Origin: Microbacterium maritypicum
GTDB taxonomy: Bacteria > Actinomycetota > Actinomycetes > Actinomycetales > Microbacteriaceae
NCBI RefSeq assembly: GCF_008868125.1
Contig: NZ_WAAQ01000001.1
Location: 248,001 to 312,000, forward strand
Length of the DNA: 64,000 bases
Direction: 5' to 3'
The notes under the pieces are model-generated. The model did no database searches. It had not been told where the DNA came from and saw only the letters and a program-made list of their open reading frames with translations. A program made the position numbers and the translations under genes. Positions 8,800 through 17,048 of this stretch are shown one piece after another. Within the stretch, counting starts at the first letter, position 1; each line of letters begins with the position of its first letter.

Positions 8800-10269
8800 T
8801 CAGCGCACTCCGCGCATGAGCTTCAACACGGGCTTGACGCTCAGCAGCAGTCCGATGCCGACCACGATGGCGATGCCCCCGAGGATCGAGAAGAACGGCA
8901 CCTCGTCGGTCGGATCGTAGAACCGGACGAGCTCGCCCGAGATGGCGGTGCCGAGCGCGATCGACAGGAAGAAGAGCGCGACCATCTGCGTGCGGAACAC
9001 CGTCGGTGCGAGCTTGGTGGCCGCCGACAGGCCGACCGGCGAGATGAGCAGCTCGGCGACCGTGAACACGAAGAGGATCCCGACGATGGCCAGCAGCGGC
9101 GTGGAGTTCGCCCCTCCGCCGGCGAACGGCAGGAAGAGCAGGAACGCCGATCCCATGATGATCGCCGCCAGAGCGAACTTCACGGGCGTCGAGGGCTGAC
9201 GCTTTCCCAAGCGGGTCCAGATCGCCGCGAAGACGCCGGACAGGATGATGATGAACACCGGGTTGATCGACTGCACCCAGGACACCGGCATCTCCCATCC
9301 GAACAGATTCCGATCCAGGCGCTGGTCCGAGTAGATCGTCAGCACCGTGAACTGCTGCTGGTACAGCGACCAGAACGCGACGCTGGTGATGAACAGCGGC
9401 AGGAAGGCCCACACCCGCGATCGCTCGGTGGCGTCGATGCGACGGCTGCCGAGGATCACCGAGAAGTACGCGACCGCGGCGACGATCGTGACGACGATCA
9501 CCAGGGTGGCCAGATTGTCTGCGCGGATCACACCGGTGAGCACCAGGACGGCGATGGCCACGATCGCGGCGCCGGCGATGAGCCCGACCAGGCCGTAGCG
9601 GGACTTCGGAAGCGGGTTGGGCACCTCCCGTGCCGAGGCGGGAAGGGCCTTGCGGCCGAACGAGTACTGGATGAGTCCCAGGGTCATGCCGATGGCGGCG
9701 AGCCCGAAGCCGTAGTGGAATCCGAGAGACGACTGCAGGATGCCGGTGAGGATCGGTCCGAGGAACGCGCCGAGGTTGATGCCCAGGTAGAAGAGCGAGA
9801 AGCCGGCATCCCGCCGGGGATCTTCCGCGCTGTAGAGGCTGCCGACGACCGAGGTCGCGTTCGCCTTGAGTCCGCCGGAGCCCAATGCGACGAGCACCAG
9901 ACCGACGCCCACCCCGACGGCGCCAGGCAGGAACGCGAGAGCCAGGTGACCGGCCACGATCACCATCGCGCTGACGAACAGCACCCGCTCGGAGCCGAAC
10001 AGTCGGTCGGCGAGCCAGGCGCCGAGGATCGTCGACAGGTAGACCGAGCCCCCGTAGGCACCGACGATGCCGCCCGCGACCGCCTCGGGGATGCCGAGGC
10101 CGCCCTGTGTGACCGAGTAGTACAGGTAGATGAGCAGGATGCCCTGCATGCCGTAGAAGCTGAAGCGCTCCCACATCTCCACGCCGAAGATGTGCACCAG
10201 GGCCCACGGTTGCCCGAAGAAACGGGTGTCGTCGTCGCGGGTCCGCGGTGTTCGCGCTGCAGTGCTCAT
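8800..10269 (-). CDS. POT/PTR-family proton-dependent oligopeptide transporter
   Basis: 489 residues from ATG 10269, with about 12-14 membrane helices. POT signatures are visible: the E-x-x-E-R type motif in VEMWERFSFYGMQGILLIYL at the first helix, GGSVYLSTILGAWLADRLFG, and the PTR2 signature FYLGINLGAFLGPILTGIL. These proteins import di- and tripeptides with protons. The frame runs open upstream as far as 11739, but that is the shadow of glyS. A TACCGT box 7 nt before the ATG supports the chosen start. It is divergent from glyS. Confidence 0.92.
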   Translation of the reverse strand: MSTAARTPRTRDDDTRFFGQPWALVHIFGVEMWERFSFYGMQGILLIYLYYSVTQGGLGIPEAVAGGIVGAYGGSVYLSTILGAWLADRLFGSERVLFVSAMVIVAGHLALAFLPGAVGVGVGLVLVALGSGGLKANATSVVGSLYSAEDPRRDAGFSLFYLGINLGAFLGPILTGILQSSLGFHYGFGLAAIGMTLGLIQYSFGRKALPASAREVPNPLPKSRYGLVGLIAGAAIVAIAVLVLTGVIRADNLATLVIVVTIVAAVAYFSVILGSRRIDATERSRVWAFLPLFITSVAFWSLYQQQFTVLTIYSDQRLDRNLFGWEMPVSWVQSINPVFIIILSGVFAAIWTRLGKRQPSTPVKFALAAIIMGSAFLLFLPFAGGGANSTPLLAIVGILFVFTVAELLISPVGLSAATKLAPTVFRTQMVALFFLSIALGTAISGELVRFYDPTDEVPFFSILGGIAIVVGIGLLLSVKPVLKLMRGVR

Positions 10270-10276
10270 CCCAAGG

Positions 10277-10282
10277 ACGGTA
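10277..10282 (-). promoter_or_regulatory. -10 box of POT transporter (leaderless)
   Basis: On the minus strand TACCGT is followed by 7 nt and then ATG 10269. Confidence 0.5.
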
Positions 10283-10327
10283 CTCTGACGCAGCCGCCGA
10301 GGCCAGGGAGCGCGCGGGAACCACGGA

Positions 10328-10333
10328 TAGAAT
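10328..10333 (+). promoter_or_regulatory. -10 box of glyS
   Basis: TAGAAT predicts a transcript start near 10340, giving a leader of about 47 nt that begins with a hairpin. A GGAG ribosome site precedes ATG 10387. Confidence 0.5.
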
Positions 10334-10339
10334 GAGGTG

Positions 10340-10358
10340 CCCGTGTTCACGGGTTTTT
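10340..10358 (+). terminator. Hairpin plus T-run at the start of the glyS leader
   Basis: CCCGTG-TT-CACGGG is followed directly by TTTTT. It looks like a small intrinsic terminator, but it sits at the very 5' end of the predicted glyS transcript. It could be an attenuator, an mRNA-stabilising 5' hairpin, or chance. Confidence 0.4.
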
Positions 10359-10386
10359 CCTCCCGCATCCGACCATTGGAGCCACC

Positions 10387-11772
10387 ATGGCCGAACAGTC
10401 CCGCCTCGACAAGGTCATCGCCCTCGCCCGCCACCGCGGGTTCGTGTTCCAAGCGGGTGAGATCTACGGCGGTTCCCGGTCGGCCTGGGACTACGGCCCC
10501 CTCGGCACCGAGCTCAAGGAGAACATCCGCCGCCAGTGGTGGCAGACGTTCGTGCGCGGCCGCGGCGACATGGTGGGGCTGGACTCCAGCATCATCCTGC
10601 CCAAGCGCGTCTGGGAGGCGTCGGGTCACGTCGCGACCTTCACCGATCCGCTGGTCGAGTGCCTGCAGTGTCACAAGCGCTTCCGCGCCGACAACCTGAT
10701 CGAGGACTTCGAGGCGCGCAAGGGCCGCAAGGCCGAGAACGGGCTCGCCGACATCCCCTGCCCGAACTGCGGCACCAAGGGGCAGTACACCGAGCCCAAG
10801 GCCTTCTCCGGTCTGGTGAAGACCTACCTCGGCGTCGTCGACGACGAGTCGGGCCTCTACTTCCTGCGCCCCGAGACCGCGCAGGGCATCTTCGTGAACT
10901 TCTCGAACGTGCTCACCGCCAGCCGCAAGAAGCCGCCGTTCGGCATCGGCCAGGTCGGCAAGGCGTTCCGCAACGAGATCACGCCGGGTAACTTCATCTT
11001 CCGCACCCGCGAGTTCGAGCAGATGGAGATCGAGTTCTTTACGCCGCCCGCCGAGGCGCAGGAGTGGTTCGAGCACTGGGTCGAGGCGTGCTGGAACTGG
11101 TTCATCGACCTGGGCATCGACCCCGAGAACATGCGCCAGTTCGACGTGCCGGAAGACGACCGCGCGCACTACTCGGCCGGCACGATCGACGTCGAGTACA
11201 AGTTCGGCTTCGCGGGCAAGGAGTGGGGCGAGCTGATGGGCGTCGCCAACCGCACCGACTACGACCTCTCCAGCCACAGCGAAGCGTCCGGCCAGAGCCT
11301 GACGTACTTCGACCAGGCCACCGGCGAGCGCTACACCCCGTACGTGATCGAGCCGTCGTTCGGTCTCACGCGCGCGATGATGGCTTTCCTCGTCGACGCG
11401 TACCGCGAGGAGCAGGTGCCCAACGCCAAGGGCGGCACCGACGTGCGCACCGTGCTCAAGCTCGACCCGCGCCTCGCTCCGGTCAAGGCCGCCGTGCTGC
11501 CGCTGTCGCGCAACGAGAACCTCTCGCCTCTCGCTCGCGAGGTCGCCGACACGCTCCGCAGCTCCTGGGCCGTCGACTTCGACGACGCGGGGGCGATCGG
11601 CCGCCGCTACCGTCGCCAGGACGAGATCGGCACCCCGTTCTGCGTCACGGTCGACTTCGACTCGCTCGACGACCGTGCCGTCACGGTGCGCGACCGCGAC
11701 ACCATGGCGCAGGAGCGCGTGTCGATCGACGAGTTGCACGCGTACCTCGCGGAGCGCCTGCGCGGCGCCTGA
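10387..11772 (+). CDS. glyS: Glycyl-tRNA synthetase, class II dimeric type
   Basis: 461 residues. This is the single-chain alpha2 type found in actinobacteria and eukaryotes, not the bacterial alpha/beta tetramer. Class II motifs are visible: [21 protein letters not shown] at the N-terminus, [15 protein letters not shown], the motif-2 arginine in [14 protein letters not shown], and motif 3 near [15 protein letters not shown] zinc-type insertion has two Cys pairs (CLQCHKRF and CPNCGTKG). The C-terminal anticodon-binding domain follows [12 protein letters not shown]. It charges tRNA-Gly. The gene ends before a hairpin-repeat element, which separates it from the convergent WYL regulator gene. 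Confidence 0.97.
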   Translation: MAEQSRLDKVIALARHRGFVFQAGEIYGGSRSAWDYGPLGTELKENIRRQWWQTFVRGRGDMVGLDSSIILPKRVWEASGHVATFTDPLVECLQCHKRFRADNLIEDFEARKGRKAENGLADIPCPNCGTKGQYTEPKAFSGLVKTYLGVVDDESGLYFLRPETAQGIFVNFSNVLTASRKKPPFGIGQVGKAFRNEITPGNFIFRTREFEQMEIEFFTPPAEAQEWFEHWVEACWNWFIDLGIDPENMRQFDVPEDDRAHYSAGTIDVEYKFGFAGKEWGELMGVANRTDYDLSSHSEASGQSLTYFDQATGERYTPYVIEPSFGLTRAMMAFLVDAYREEQVPNAKGGTDVRTVLKLDPRLAPVKAAVLPLSRNENLSPLAREVADTLRSSWAVDFDDAGAIGRRYRRQDEIGTPFCVTVDFDSLDDRAVTVRDRDTMAQERVSIDELHAYLAERLRGA

Positions 11773-11786
11773 GCACCCTCAGTCAT

Positions 11787-11870
11787 CGTCGAGACCCATC
11801 CTCATCGCCGAGACCCATCGTGGTCAGCGGGTGTGGGAGTGGGTCTCGACGGGGAGTGTGGGTTTCGACG
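11787..11870. repeat. Intergenic GAGACCCA/TGGGTCTC hairpin element, copy A
   Basis: Two tandem left arms (GTCGAGACCCATC, GCCGAGACCCATCG) face two right arms (AGTGGGTCTCGACG, GTGTGGGTTTCGACG), so the region can fold as a long hairpin in either transcript. It lies between the convergent ends of glyS and the WYL regulator, where a bidirectional terminator is expected. Confidence 0.7.
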
Positions 11871-11874
11871 TGCC

Positions 11875-12831
11875 TCATGATCTCGCCACGGCGCGCGCGT
11901 AGCGCTCGGAGAGCAGCTGCAGGCGGGGGAGCAGCTCGGGTGGGCTCTCGACCGTGAAGTCCATCATCAGCATGCCGATGTAGGCGGCGACGGTGTCGAG
12001 GCTGTCCGCACCCGTGACGAGGATGCAGTGCTCGTCGTCGACCGGCTCGACGATCCCGACCGCAGCGTGGATCCGGTCGAGCACGGCCGCAGCCGGCGCG
12101 TCGATGCGCAGCCGGGCATGCACGATCCACCCGCTCACGGCGATGGTCCGCATGGCGAAGGCCGTGTAGTCACCCCCGGGCAGCGGCTGCGGCGTGAAGG
12201 AGCGTCGCGTCGGCATCCGCAGCTGCATCCAGTCGACCCGGTACGTGCCCCATTCGTCGGTCTGCGGATCGCGTGCGACCAGGTACCAGCGCCGCACCCA
12301 GGTGAGCAGTCGGTACGGCTCGACCAGCACGGGTGCGCCCTCGTAGTCGAAGCGCAGCCACTCCTCGTCGCGGATCGCACGTGCGATGGCCTGCAGTGAC
12401 GCGGCGTCGACCTCGGGGTCCGGGGCGTCGGTGTCGTTGTTCTCCGGGGCGCGGTCGACGCTCGAGCGGAGCGCATCGACCGTGGGGCGCAGGTGCGATG
12501 GCAATACCTGTTCGAGCTTGGCGAGCGCCCGTGCTCCGGCCTCCTCGACGCCGGCGATCCCGGCTGCGGCCCGCAGGCCCACGGTGACGGCCACGGCTTC
12601 CTCATCGTCGAGCAGCAGCGGAGGGAGCTTGCCACCGGCGCCGAGGCGGTAGCCGCCGACGGATCCTCGCGTGGCGTCGACGGGGTAGCCGAGGTCGCGC
12701 AGCCGCTCGACGTCGTGCCGCACCGTGCGGGAGGAGACGCCGAGCCGGGCGGCGAGGTCGCTTCCCGAGCGCTCGGGGCCGGTCTGCAGCAGAGCCAGCA
12801 GTGCGAGCAGTCGTGCGGTCGGATCGGCCAT
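11875..12831 (-). CDS. YafY/DeoR-like transcriptional regulator with WYL domain
   Basis: 318 residues. An N-terminal helix-turn-helix lies at about residues 5-60 (LGVSSRTVRHDVERLRDLGYPVD). A central region includes the typical GGYRLGAGGKLPPLLLDDEEA, and a WYL-type domain near residues 150-230 contains RFDYEGAPVLVEPYRLLTWVRRWYLVARD. WYL domains sense small ligands or nucleic acids. ATG 12831 is preceded by AGGAG at good spacing. It is divergent from an epoxide hydrolase, with an 8-bp inverted repeat between them, so it probably controls that enzyme and itself. Confidence 0.9.
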   Translation of the reverse strand: MADPTARLLALLALLQTGPERSGSDLAARLGVSSRTVRHDVERLRDLGYPVDATRGSVGGYRLGAGGKLPPLLLDDEEAVAVTVGLRAAAGIAGVEEAGARALAKLEQVLPSHLRPTVDALRSSVDRAPENNDTDAPDPEVDAASLQAIARAIRDEEWLRFDYEGAPVLVEPYRLLTWVRRWYLVARDPQTDEWGTYRVDWMQLRMPTRRSFTPQPLPGGDYTAFAMRTIAVSGWIVHARLRIDAPAAAVLDRIHAAVGIVEPVDDEHCILVTGADSLDTVAAYIGMLMMDFTVESPPELLPRLQLLSERYARAVARS

Positions 12832-12857
12832 CGGAACTCCTCGAAAAGTCAGGCATC

Positions 12858-12882
12858 CATTAGGAAGGAATCTATCCTAATG
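12858..12882. promoter_or_regulatory. Inverted repeat, candidate WYL-regulator operator
   Basis: CATTAGGA (12858-12865) and TCCTAATG (12875-12882) are perfect 8-bp arms 9 nt apart, centred in the divergent gap. The right arm lies just upstream of the predicted -10 box of the hydrolase. Confidence 0.6.
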
Positions 12883-12888
12883 CCCTCG

Positions 12889-12894
12889 TACCTT
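12889..12894 (+). promoter_or_regulatory. -10 box of epoxide hydrolase (leaderless)
   Basis: TACCTT lies 6 nt before ATG 12901, favouring that codon over the in-frame ATG 12880, which overlaps the inverted repeat. Confidence 0.45.
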
Positions 12895-12900
12895 CGAGAT

Positions 12901-14058
12901 ATGGATAACACGACGCTCGCCTTCCGCCCCTTCACCGTCTCGGTCTCCGCCGCCGAGGTGGCCGATCTCCAGGATCGCCTCGCCCGCACCCGCCTTCCGC
13001 AGCCGTCGCCGACGGATGACTGGGATGCCGGCACTCCCAACTCCTACCTCCGCGAGGCCGTCGCCGCCTGGCGAGAGTTCGACTGGGCCGCAGCCCAGGA
13101 GCGGATCAACGCCGTCCCGCACTTCACCACCGAGATCGACGGCCAGACGATCCACTTCCTCCACGTGCGCTCGGCTCACGAGGGTGCGACGCCGCTGCTG
13201 CTCGCGCACACCTACCCCGGTTCGTCGGTCGACTACCTCGACGTGATCGATCGCCTCGTCGACCCCGTCGCGCACGGCGGCCGTGCCGAAGACGCGTTCG
13301 ACGTCGTGATCCCGGATGCTCCGGGCTACGGCTTCTCGCAGCCGCTCGCCTCTGCCGGGTGGACAACGGCGCGGGTCGCGGCGGCCTATGACCGTCTGAT
13401 GCGCGGGCTCGGCTACGACAGCTACGGCATCCACGGCTCGGACAACGGCGCCATGGTCGCGCGTGAGCTGGGCCTGCTCGAGCCTGCGGGCTTCCTCGGA
13501 CTGCACGTGCTGCAGCTGTTCTCGTTCCCCTCGGGCGACCCGGCCGAGTTCGAGAAGCTCGAGCCCGCGGACTACGCCGGCCTCGAGCACATGCAGTGGT
13601 TCCAGTCGGTCGGCGGGTACAACACGATGAACTCTTCGCGCCCGCAGACCGTGTCGGTCGGGATCAGCGATTCCCCGGTCGGGCTGCTCGCCTACAGCGA
13701 GCTGTTCAACTCGTTCGGCAACGGCACCTCTCTGGTTCCGCTGGAGAAGATCCTGCTCGAGGTGAGTGTGAACTGGTTCGCGAACGCGGCATCCGGCATG
13801 AACCGCAGCTATCTGGAGAACGCCAGGGCCGACGCCGCGGCCGACGCCGCCGAGGATGCCGGGCCGCGGATCAACGCCGCACGCACGGGGGTCGCCGTGT
13901 TCGCGGACGACTTCCAGACGATCCGGGTCTTCGCCGAGCGCGACAACGCGAACATCGTGCACTGGAGCCGCTTCGATGAGGGCGGGCACTTTGCCGCTCT
14001 GGAGCGTCCCGACCTGCTCGCCGACGACATCCGGGCGTTCTTCGCCGACGTCCGCTGA
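12901..14058 (+). CDS. Epoxide hydrolase family (EHN + alpha/beta hydrolase)
   Basis: 385 residues from ATG 12901; ATG 12880 would add seven. The N-terminal EHN domain covers about residues 1-110 (FRPFTVSVSAAEVADLQDRL and the WREFDW segment). The alpha/beta-hydrolase core has an oxyanion-type HTYPGS, a nucleophile-elbow-like GIHGSDNGAMVARELG with Asp, and a C-terminal acid/base His in DEGGHFAALERPD. The usual GGDWG elbow is changed to GSDNG and HGWPGS to HTYPGS, so substrate range or activity may differ from classical enzymes. Likely controlled by the divergent WYL regulator. Confidence 0.88.
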   Translation: MDNTTLAFRPFTVSVSAAEVADLQDRLARTRLPQPSPTDDWDAGTPNSYLREAVAAWREFDWAAAQERINAVPHFTTEIDGQTIHFLHVRSAHEGATPLLLAHTYPGSSVDYLDVIDRLVDPVAHGGRAEDAFDVVIPDAPGYGFSQPLASAGWTTARVAAAYDRLMRGLGYDSYGIHGSDNGAMVARELGLLEPAGFLGLHVLQLFSFPSGDPAEFEKLEPADYAGLEHMQWFQSVGGYNTMNSSRPQTVSVGISDSPVGLLAYSELFNSFGNGTSLVPLEKILLEVSVNWFANAASGMNRSYLENARADAAADAAEDAGPRINAARTGVAVFADDFQTIRVFAERDNANIVHWSRFDEGGHFAALERPDLLADDIRAFFADVR

Positions 14059-14082
14059 CTGTCGAACCCCACTCTGCTGCCC

Positions 14083-14117
14083 AGACCCACCCGTGCGTCC
14101 GTCGCACGGGTGGGTCT
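14083..14117. repeat. Intergenic hairpin element, copy D (perfect 15-bp stem)
   Basis: AGACCCACCCGTGCG, loop TCCGT, then the exact complement. It shares the AGACCCAC/GTGGGTCT core with copies A-C. It follows the epoxide hydrolase and ends on the first base of the -10 box of the next gene, so it may separate the two transcripts. Confidence 0.75.
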
Positions 14118-14122
14118 AGCAT
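14117..14122 (+). promoter_or_regulatory. -10 box of the 14129 gene (leaderless)
   Basis: TAGCAT lies 6 nt before ATG 14129 and abuts hairpin copy D. Confidence 0.5.
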
Positions 14123-14128
14123 GTCGGC

Positions 14129-14611
14129 ATGTTCGAGCCGTGGAGCGAGTTCAACGTCGCGATGGCGGGGGCGACGGCCGCGCTCGCCGGACTCGTGATC
14201 GTCGCCGCGAGTGTGAACATCGCCGAGATCGTCAAGTCCCGCACTCTGACAGCACGGCTCCTCGCCGGGATCGCCGCCCTGCTCCTGGCGCTCGCGGTGT
14301 CGGCGCTGGGGTTGATCCCCGACATCGACGGCCCCTGGTTCGGCGCGGCCGCCGTCGTCGCGTCGCTGCTGGCTGCCGTGTTCCAGGTGCACGCGACGCG
14401 CCTCATCGCGACCGATCCGAGCCCCGAGGATCGCGCCCGTCCGCTCAAGTACCTGGTCGGCTTCCTGCCGATCTTCGCCTATCTCGCCGCGGGCGTGCTG
14501 GTGTGGATTGGGCATCCGGCCGGGCTGTACCTCGCGGCGGCGGGCTGTCTGCTCGCGATCGTCTCGGCCGTGGTGGTGTCGTGGGTGGCGCTCGTCGAGG
14601 TCCTGCGCTGA
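14129..14611 (+). CDS. Hypothetical membrane protein, about four helices
   Basis: 160 residues. Four hydrophobic segments are visible at about 15-33, 47-65, 73-90 and 110-155, the last long enough for two helices. A basic/acidic loop (ATRLIATDPSPEDRARPLKY) lies between segments. No catalytic motif or known family is recognisable. It has its own leaderless promoter and stands alone between the epoxide hydrolase and the convergent repair pair, so the neighbourhood does not suggest a job. Confidence 0.75.
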   Translation: MFEPWSEFNVAMAGATAALAGLVIVAASVNIAEIVKSRTLTARLLAGIAALLLALAVSALGLIPDIDGPWFGAAAVVASLLAAVFQVHATRLIATDPSPEDRARPLKYLVGFLPIFAYLAAGVLVWIGHPAGLYLAAAGCLLAIVSAVVVSWVALVEVLR

Positions 14612-14639
14612 GCGGGTACGCGGAGAGGGATCTCGCGCG

Positions 14640-15065
14640 TCAGCCCGTGACGGTGAGCTGCACCTCGGCGGTGCCGCCCGCCTCGACCCAGGCGAGTGAG
14701 CGTTCCAGGATGCCGCGCAGCACGTCGAGGTCGATCTGCTCCAGGTCCTTGATGTAGAGGCACCCGACGCCCGTGGTGTGCGGTCCGAGCTTCGCCAGGG
14801 CTTCGGTGTGCGCGCCGACCCCGTCGAGCAGATAGATCGTGGTCGCGGCCTTGAGTGGAGCGAAGCCGAGCAGTCCGCTGTCGCCTTCGGTCCCTGTCGG
14901 GTAGCGGTAGTGGCAGGAGCCGAACCCGATGATCGTGCCCCACGTCTGCGGTTCGCGTCCGGTGACCTCCTGCATGAGCGCGGTCAGCGTCTCGGCGTCC
15001 CTGCGGCGCACGGCGGGGGAGGAGCGGGCGATGAGCCCGGCGACGTCGTCTCCCGTGGGCTTCAC
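14640..15065 (-). CDS. DUF1801 (YdhG-like) protein
   Basis: 141 residues from GTG 15065. The sequence follows the DUF1801 pattern: an N-terminal helix with RRRDAETLTALMQEVTG, then WGTIIGFGSCHYRYPTG, FAPLKAATTIYLLDG and HTTGVGCLYIKDLEQIDLDV. Some relatives are described as small iron-binding or frataxin-like folds, but function is not established. The GTG overlaps the stop of the upstream HhH-GPD gene by three bases, which implies translational coupling. The longer open frame upstream is a shadow of the repair and hemA genes. Confidence 0.85.
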   Translation of the reverse strand: MKPTGDDVAGLIARSSPAVRRRDAETLTALMQEVTGREPQTWGTIIGFGSCHYRYPTGTEGDSGLLGFAPLKAATTIYLLDGVGAHTEALAKLGPHTTGVGCLYIKDLEQIDLDVLRGILERSLAWVEAGGTAEVQLTVTG

Positions 15066-15634
15066 TTCGGGGCCTTCGCCGCGGCCTTCATCGCCTTCTT
15101 GTGCTCGCGCACCTTCGCGAGCGAGTCGGGCGAGACGATGTCGGCGACGCTCCGGTACGAGCCGTCCTCGCCGTAGGGAGCGGATGCCTCGCGCCAGCCC
15201 GCGCCCGTGAAACCGTACTGCTTGCCGAGGAGGGCGAGGAAGATCTTCGCCTTCTGCTCGCCGAAGCCGGGGAGGGCCTTCAGTCGCTTCAGCACCTCGG
15301 GCCCCGACGGGTCCCCCTCGGTCCACAGGGCTGCGGCATCGCCGTCCCAGTCGTCGACGAGGGTCTGGCACAGCGTCTGCACGCGCGTCGCCATGGACCC
15401 GGGGAACCGGTGCACCGCGGGGGTCTGCTTGAACGCCTCGAGGAACTCGTCCGGTGCCATGTGGGCGATCGTCGCGGCGTCGGTCGCGCCGGTGCGCTGC
15501 TCGATCTTGAGCGGACCGGCGAACGCTGTCTCCATCGGAACCTGCTGGTCCAGCAGCATCCCCACCAGCAGGGCAAGCGGATTGTCGGTCAGCAGCTCGT
15601 CGGCGGCGGTGTCTCCGGTGATGTGAAGGGCCAT
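15062..15634 (-). CDS. HhH-GPD-type base-excision repair protein
   Basis: 190 residues from ATG 15634. The N-terminal helical part has NPLALLVGMLLDQQVPMETAFAGP, typical of the HhH-GPD superfamily. A helix-hairpin-helix segment follows (LKALPGFGEQKAKIFLALLG, about residues 118-137). It is shorter than Nth, MutY or AlkA and has no Fe-S cysteine cluster. It belongs to the small actinobacterial HhH-GPD type whose lesion is not defined. It is coupled to the DUF1801 gene. A CACACT box 6 nt before the ATG suggests a leaderless transcript. Confidence 0.85.
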   Translation of the reverse strand: MALHITGDTAADELLTDNPLALLVGMLLDQQVPMETAFAGPLKIEQRTGATDAATIAHMAPDEFLEAFKQTPAVHRFPGSMATRVQTLCQTLVDDWDGDAAALWTEGDPSGPEVLKRLKALPGFGEQKAKIFLALLGKQYGFTGAGWREASAPYGEDGSYRSVADIVSPDSLAKVREHKKAMKAAAKAPK

Positions 15635-15640
15635 GCCTCC

Positions 15641-15646
15641 AGTGTG
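15641..15646 (-). promoter_or_regulatory. -10 box of HhH-GPD gene (leaderless)
   Basis: On the minus strand CACACT is followed by 6 nt and then ATG 15634. Confidence 0.35.
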
Positions 15647-15666
15647 CCACCGGTGAACGGAGCGTG

Positions 15667-16962
15667 TCAGGCGGTCGCGGCGTCGTCTGCAGCGTCGGCT
15701 TCGGGGGCGATGCCGTACAGGGCGGCGAGCGCCGCGGTGAACTCGTCGGCGCGGCCGGCCGCGGCGAGCTCGTGGGCGCGCACGGTCGGGGTGTGCAGGA
15801 GCACGCCGGAGAGGTGACGCAGGGCCTGCTCGACCTTGCCGTCCTCGTCGCCGCGCGCGCGGGCACGGTCGATCTCGCGTTCGAGGAGCTCGAAGATGTG
15901 CGACCGCAGCGCCACCACCGACGGCGTGACGCTCTGGCGGGCGCCCACGACGTGGAAGGTCTCGGCGGCTTCCCGGACCACGCTGCGCGCGGCATCCGTC
16001 GCCTGCAGCTCTTCGAGCGGTGCGTGCAGACGGATGGTCTCGAGATCGAGCAGGGCCACACCCTCGAGGCCGGCGATGGCGGGGTCGACGTTTCGCGGCA
16101 TGCCCAGGTCGACGACGAGCTGACGGTGTGCGCCCACGGGGCAGCCCGCCGCGGCGGGGCCGGTCGGCAGCTGCAGGTGCTCGGGGCCGAGCACGGGCTC
16201 CGTCGCCGTGGTGCAGGTGATGAGCAGGCTCGACCGTGCCGCGGTGCGGGCGTACTCGTCGGCGGCGATCGGACGGATGCCGTGCTTCGCGGCGAACACC
16301 TCGGCGCGGCCGGAAGGTGAGTACACCGAGATGTTCACGGCACCGCGTTCGCGGAGCGTGGCGAGGGTGACCGCGGCGTAGGCACCGGTGCCGACCAGCA
16401 GCACGCGTTCGGCGGACCAGTCGGCGATGCGGCTGTCTGCCAGCTCGAGCGCGAGACGCACGAGCGAGCGGCCGGCGCGACCGAGGGCCGTGACGTTCTT
16501 GACCTTGCGCTGGGCCTGGCTGGCGCGCTGGAAGAGGCGCTCGAGCTCGGGCGAAGTGGTGCCGTCCTTGCGGGCGGACTTGAGAGCGCGGCGGACTTGC
16601 CCTGCGATCTCGCCCTCGCCGGAGACGACGGACTCGAGACCGGACGCGACGGAGAAGAGGTGCTCGGCGACGCGGCGCCCCGAGTGCACGGTGTAGGCGC
16701 CGTCGAGGTCGGCGGCCGAGATTCCGGTCGCGGACTCGACAGCTTCGATCACGGCTTCGACGCCGATGGCGCCGGCGGCGGTGACCGGTTCGTCCATTTC
16801 CACGTACGCCTCGAACCGGTTGCACGTCGCCAGCACGACCGCACCCTGCACGCACGGCGTCATGCCCACGATGGTGGGAGCGACGTCGTCGGGGGTGCGG
16901 CTCAGGCGTTCGAGCAATTCGAAGGAGGCGGTCTTGTGACTCGCCGTCACACACAGCAGCAC
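15667..16962 (-). CDS. hemA: Glutamyl-tRNA reductase
   Basis: 431 residues from GTG 16962. It reduces glutamyl-tRNA to glutamate-1-semialdehyde, the first committed step of C5 heme synthesis. The nucleophilic Cys lies in [14 protein letters not shown] near residue 47, the tRNA/substrate motif in [18 protein letters not shown], and the NADPH-binding Rossmann motif in [17 protein letters not shown] near 185. The C-terminal dimerization helix ends in an Ala/Asp-rich tail. It is divergent from hemE, with an 86-bp gap holding both promoters. The GTG lies 6 nt after a TACAAT box, so the transcript is probably leaderless. Confidence 0.96.
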   Translation of the reverse strand: MLLCVTASHKTASFELLERLSRTPDDVAPTIVGMTPCVQGAVVLATCNRFEAYVEMDEPVTAAGAIGVEAVIEAVESATGISAADLDGAYTVHSGRRVAEHLFSVASGLESVVSGEGEIAGQVRRALKSARKDGTTSPELERLFQRASQAQRKVKNVTALGRAGRSLVRLALELADSRIADWSAERVLLVGTGAYAAVTLATLRERGAVNISVYSPSGRAEVFAAKHGIRPIAADEYARTAARSSLLITCTTATEPVLGPEHLQLPTGPAAAGCPVGAHRQLVVDLGMPRNVDPAIAGLEGVALLDLETIRLHAPLEELQATDAARSVVREAAETFHVVGARQSVTPSVVALRSHIFELLEREIDRARARGDEDGKVEQALRHLSGVLLHTPTVRAHELAAAGRADEFTAALAALYGIAPEADAADDAATA

Positions 16963-16968
16963 ACATCG

Positions 16969-16974
16969 ATTGTA
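16969..16974 (-). promoter_or_regulatory. -10 box of hemA (leaderless GTG)
   Basis: On the minus strand TACAAT is followed by 6 nt and then GTG 16962. It is one of the best -10 matches in the window. Confidence 0.6.
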
Positions 16975-17036
16975 CCGGAGGGTCTGCGGGGGAGGGTTCG
17001 ACCGGTCGACTCGGCGGCTCCATAAGGGTCGGGTGG

Positions 17037-17042
17037 GAGGAT
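17037..17042 (+). promoter_or_regulatory. -10 box of hemE (leaderless)
   Basis: GAGGAT lies 6 nt before ATG 17049. The same GAT-GGAC layout precedes the APH-like gene at 42276. Confidence 0.35.
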
Positions 17043-17048
17043 GGACGC

